NCBI GenBank assembly: GCA_964461295.1
Contig: CAYWTX010000649.1
Location: 1 to 15,047, forward strand
Direction of reading: 5' to 3'
DNA: 15,047 bases
DNA from: CAYWTX01 sp964461295
Lineage (GTDB): Bacteria; Planctomycetota; Phycisphaerae; SM23-33
Under the pieces are notes generated by a model that saw only the letters and a list, made by a program, of their open reading frames with translations, had not been told where the DNA came from and did not search any database. Below, one piece after another: positions 15,004 to 15,047 of the stretch; position 1 is the first letter of the stretch, and every line of letters begins with the position of its first letter. The position numbers were made by a program, and so were the translations under genes.

Positions 15004-15047
15004 GGCAGAACCGCACGGAACCATTTGTCGGGTAAGCCTGGGCGGTT

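Larger units (their letters stand above)
14592..15047. other. Repeat-rich non-coding region upstream of tagJ
   Basis: No gene is supported in these 456 bases; short frames here lack ribosome sites and run through hairpin repeats. It holds a 135-bp imperfect palindrome next to tagJ, a smaller hairpin at 14825-14851 and a string of three tight hairpins near the right edge. The promoter for the minus-strand operon should lie here, most simply between the palindrome and tagJ, but I cannot point to a convincing -35/-10 pair. Confidence 0.6.

Overview
The window carries most of a type VI secretion system (T6SS) locus, with every convincing gene on the minus strand. Read in the direction of transcription (right to left) the order is tagJ/impE, tssE, tssF, tssG, clpV (tssH), vgrG (tssI), a PAAR-papain-fold toxin, a small YrhB/Imm35-like immunity protein, an FHA-DUF4123 fusion, a large kinase-like protein of unknown function that carries a frameshift, and the first 30 codons of a lipoprotein cut by the left edge. 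The run tagJ-tssE-tssF-tssG-clpV-vgrG matches the order known from Pseudomonas aeruginosa HSI-I. Hcp, TssB, TssC, TssK, TssL and TssM are not in the window; the lipoprotein may be TssJ and lead into the membrane-complex genes to the left.

The DNA is GC-rich, codon third positions are strongly G/C, and the intergenic gaps hold short tandem repeats (7-bp and 8-bp units), a long imperfect palindrome and a string of small hairpins. These repeats, together with a multi-domain FHA/kinase-like accessory set, suggest a member of the Planctomycetota or a similar GC-rich environmental bacterium. This taxonomic call is an inference and is uncertain.

Layout: 14592-15047 is non-coding and repeat-rich. 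10355-14591 is a tightly overlapped baseplate block (tagJ, tssE, tssF, tssG). 10182-10354 is an octamer repeat forming two inverted halves. 4934-10181 holds clpV and vgrG. 2442-4902 is an effector module (PAAR-toxin, immunity protein, FHA-DUF4123 adaptor). 256-2222 is the frameshifted kinase-like gene. 91-255 holds a hairpin and a heptamer repeat, and 1-90 is the lipoprotein start.

Expected joint action: TssE, TssF and TssG build the baseplate. VgrG, tipped by the PAAR protein, forms the spike and carries the C-terminal papain-fold toxin, which the DUF4123 protein probably loads. The small downstream protein would protect the producer, and ClpV with TagJ recycles the contracted sheath. The FHA and kinase-like proteins suggest a signalling layer close to effector loading, but both look degenerate at key residues.
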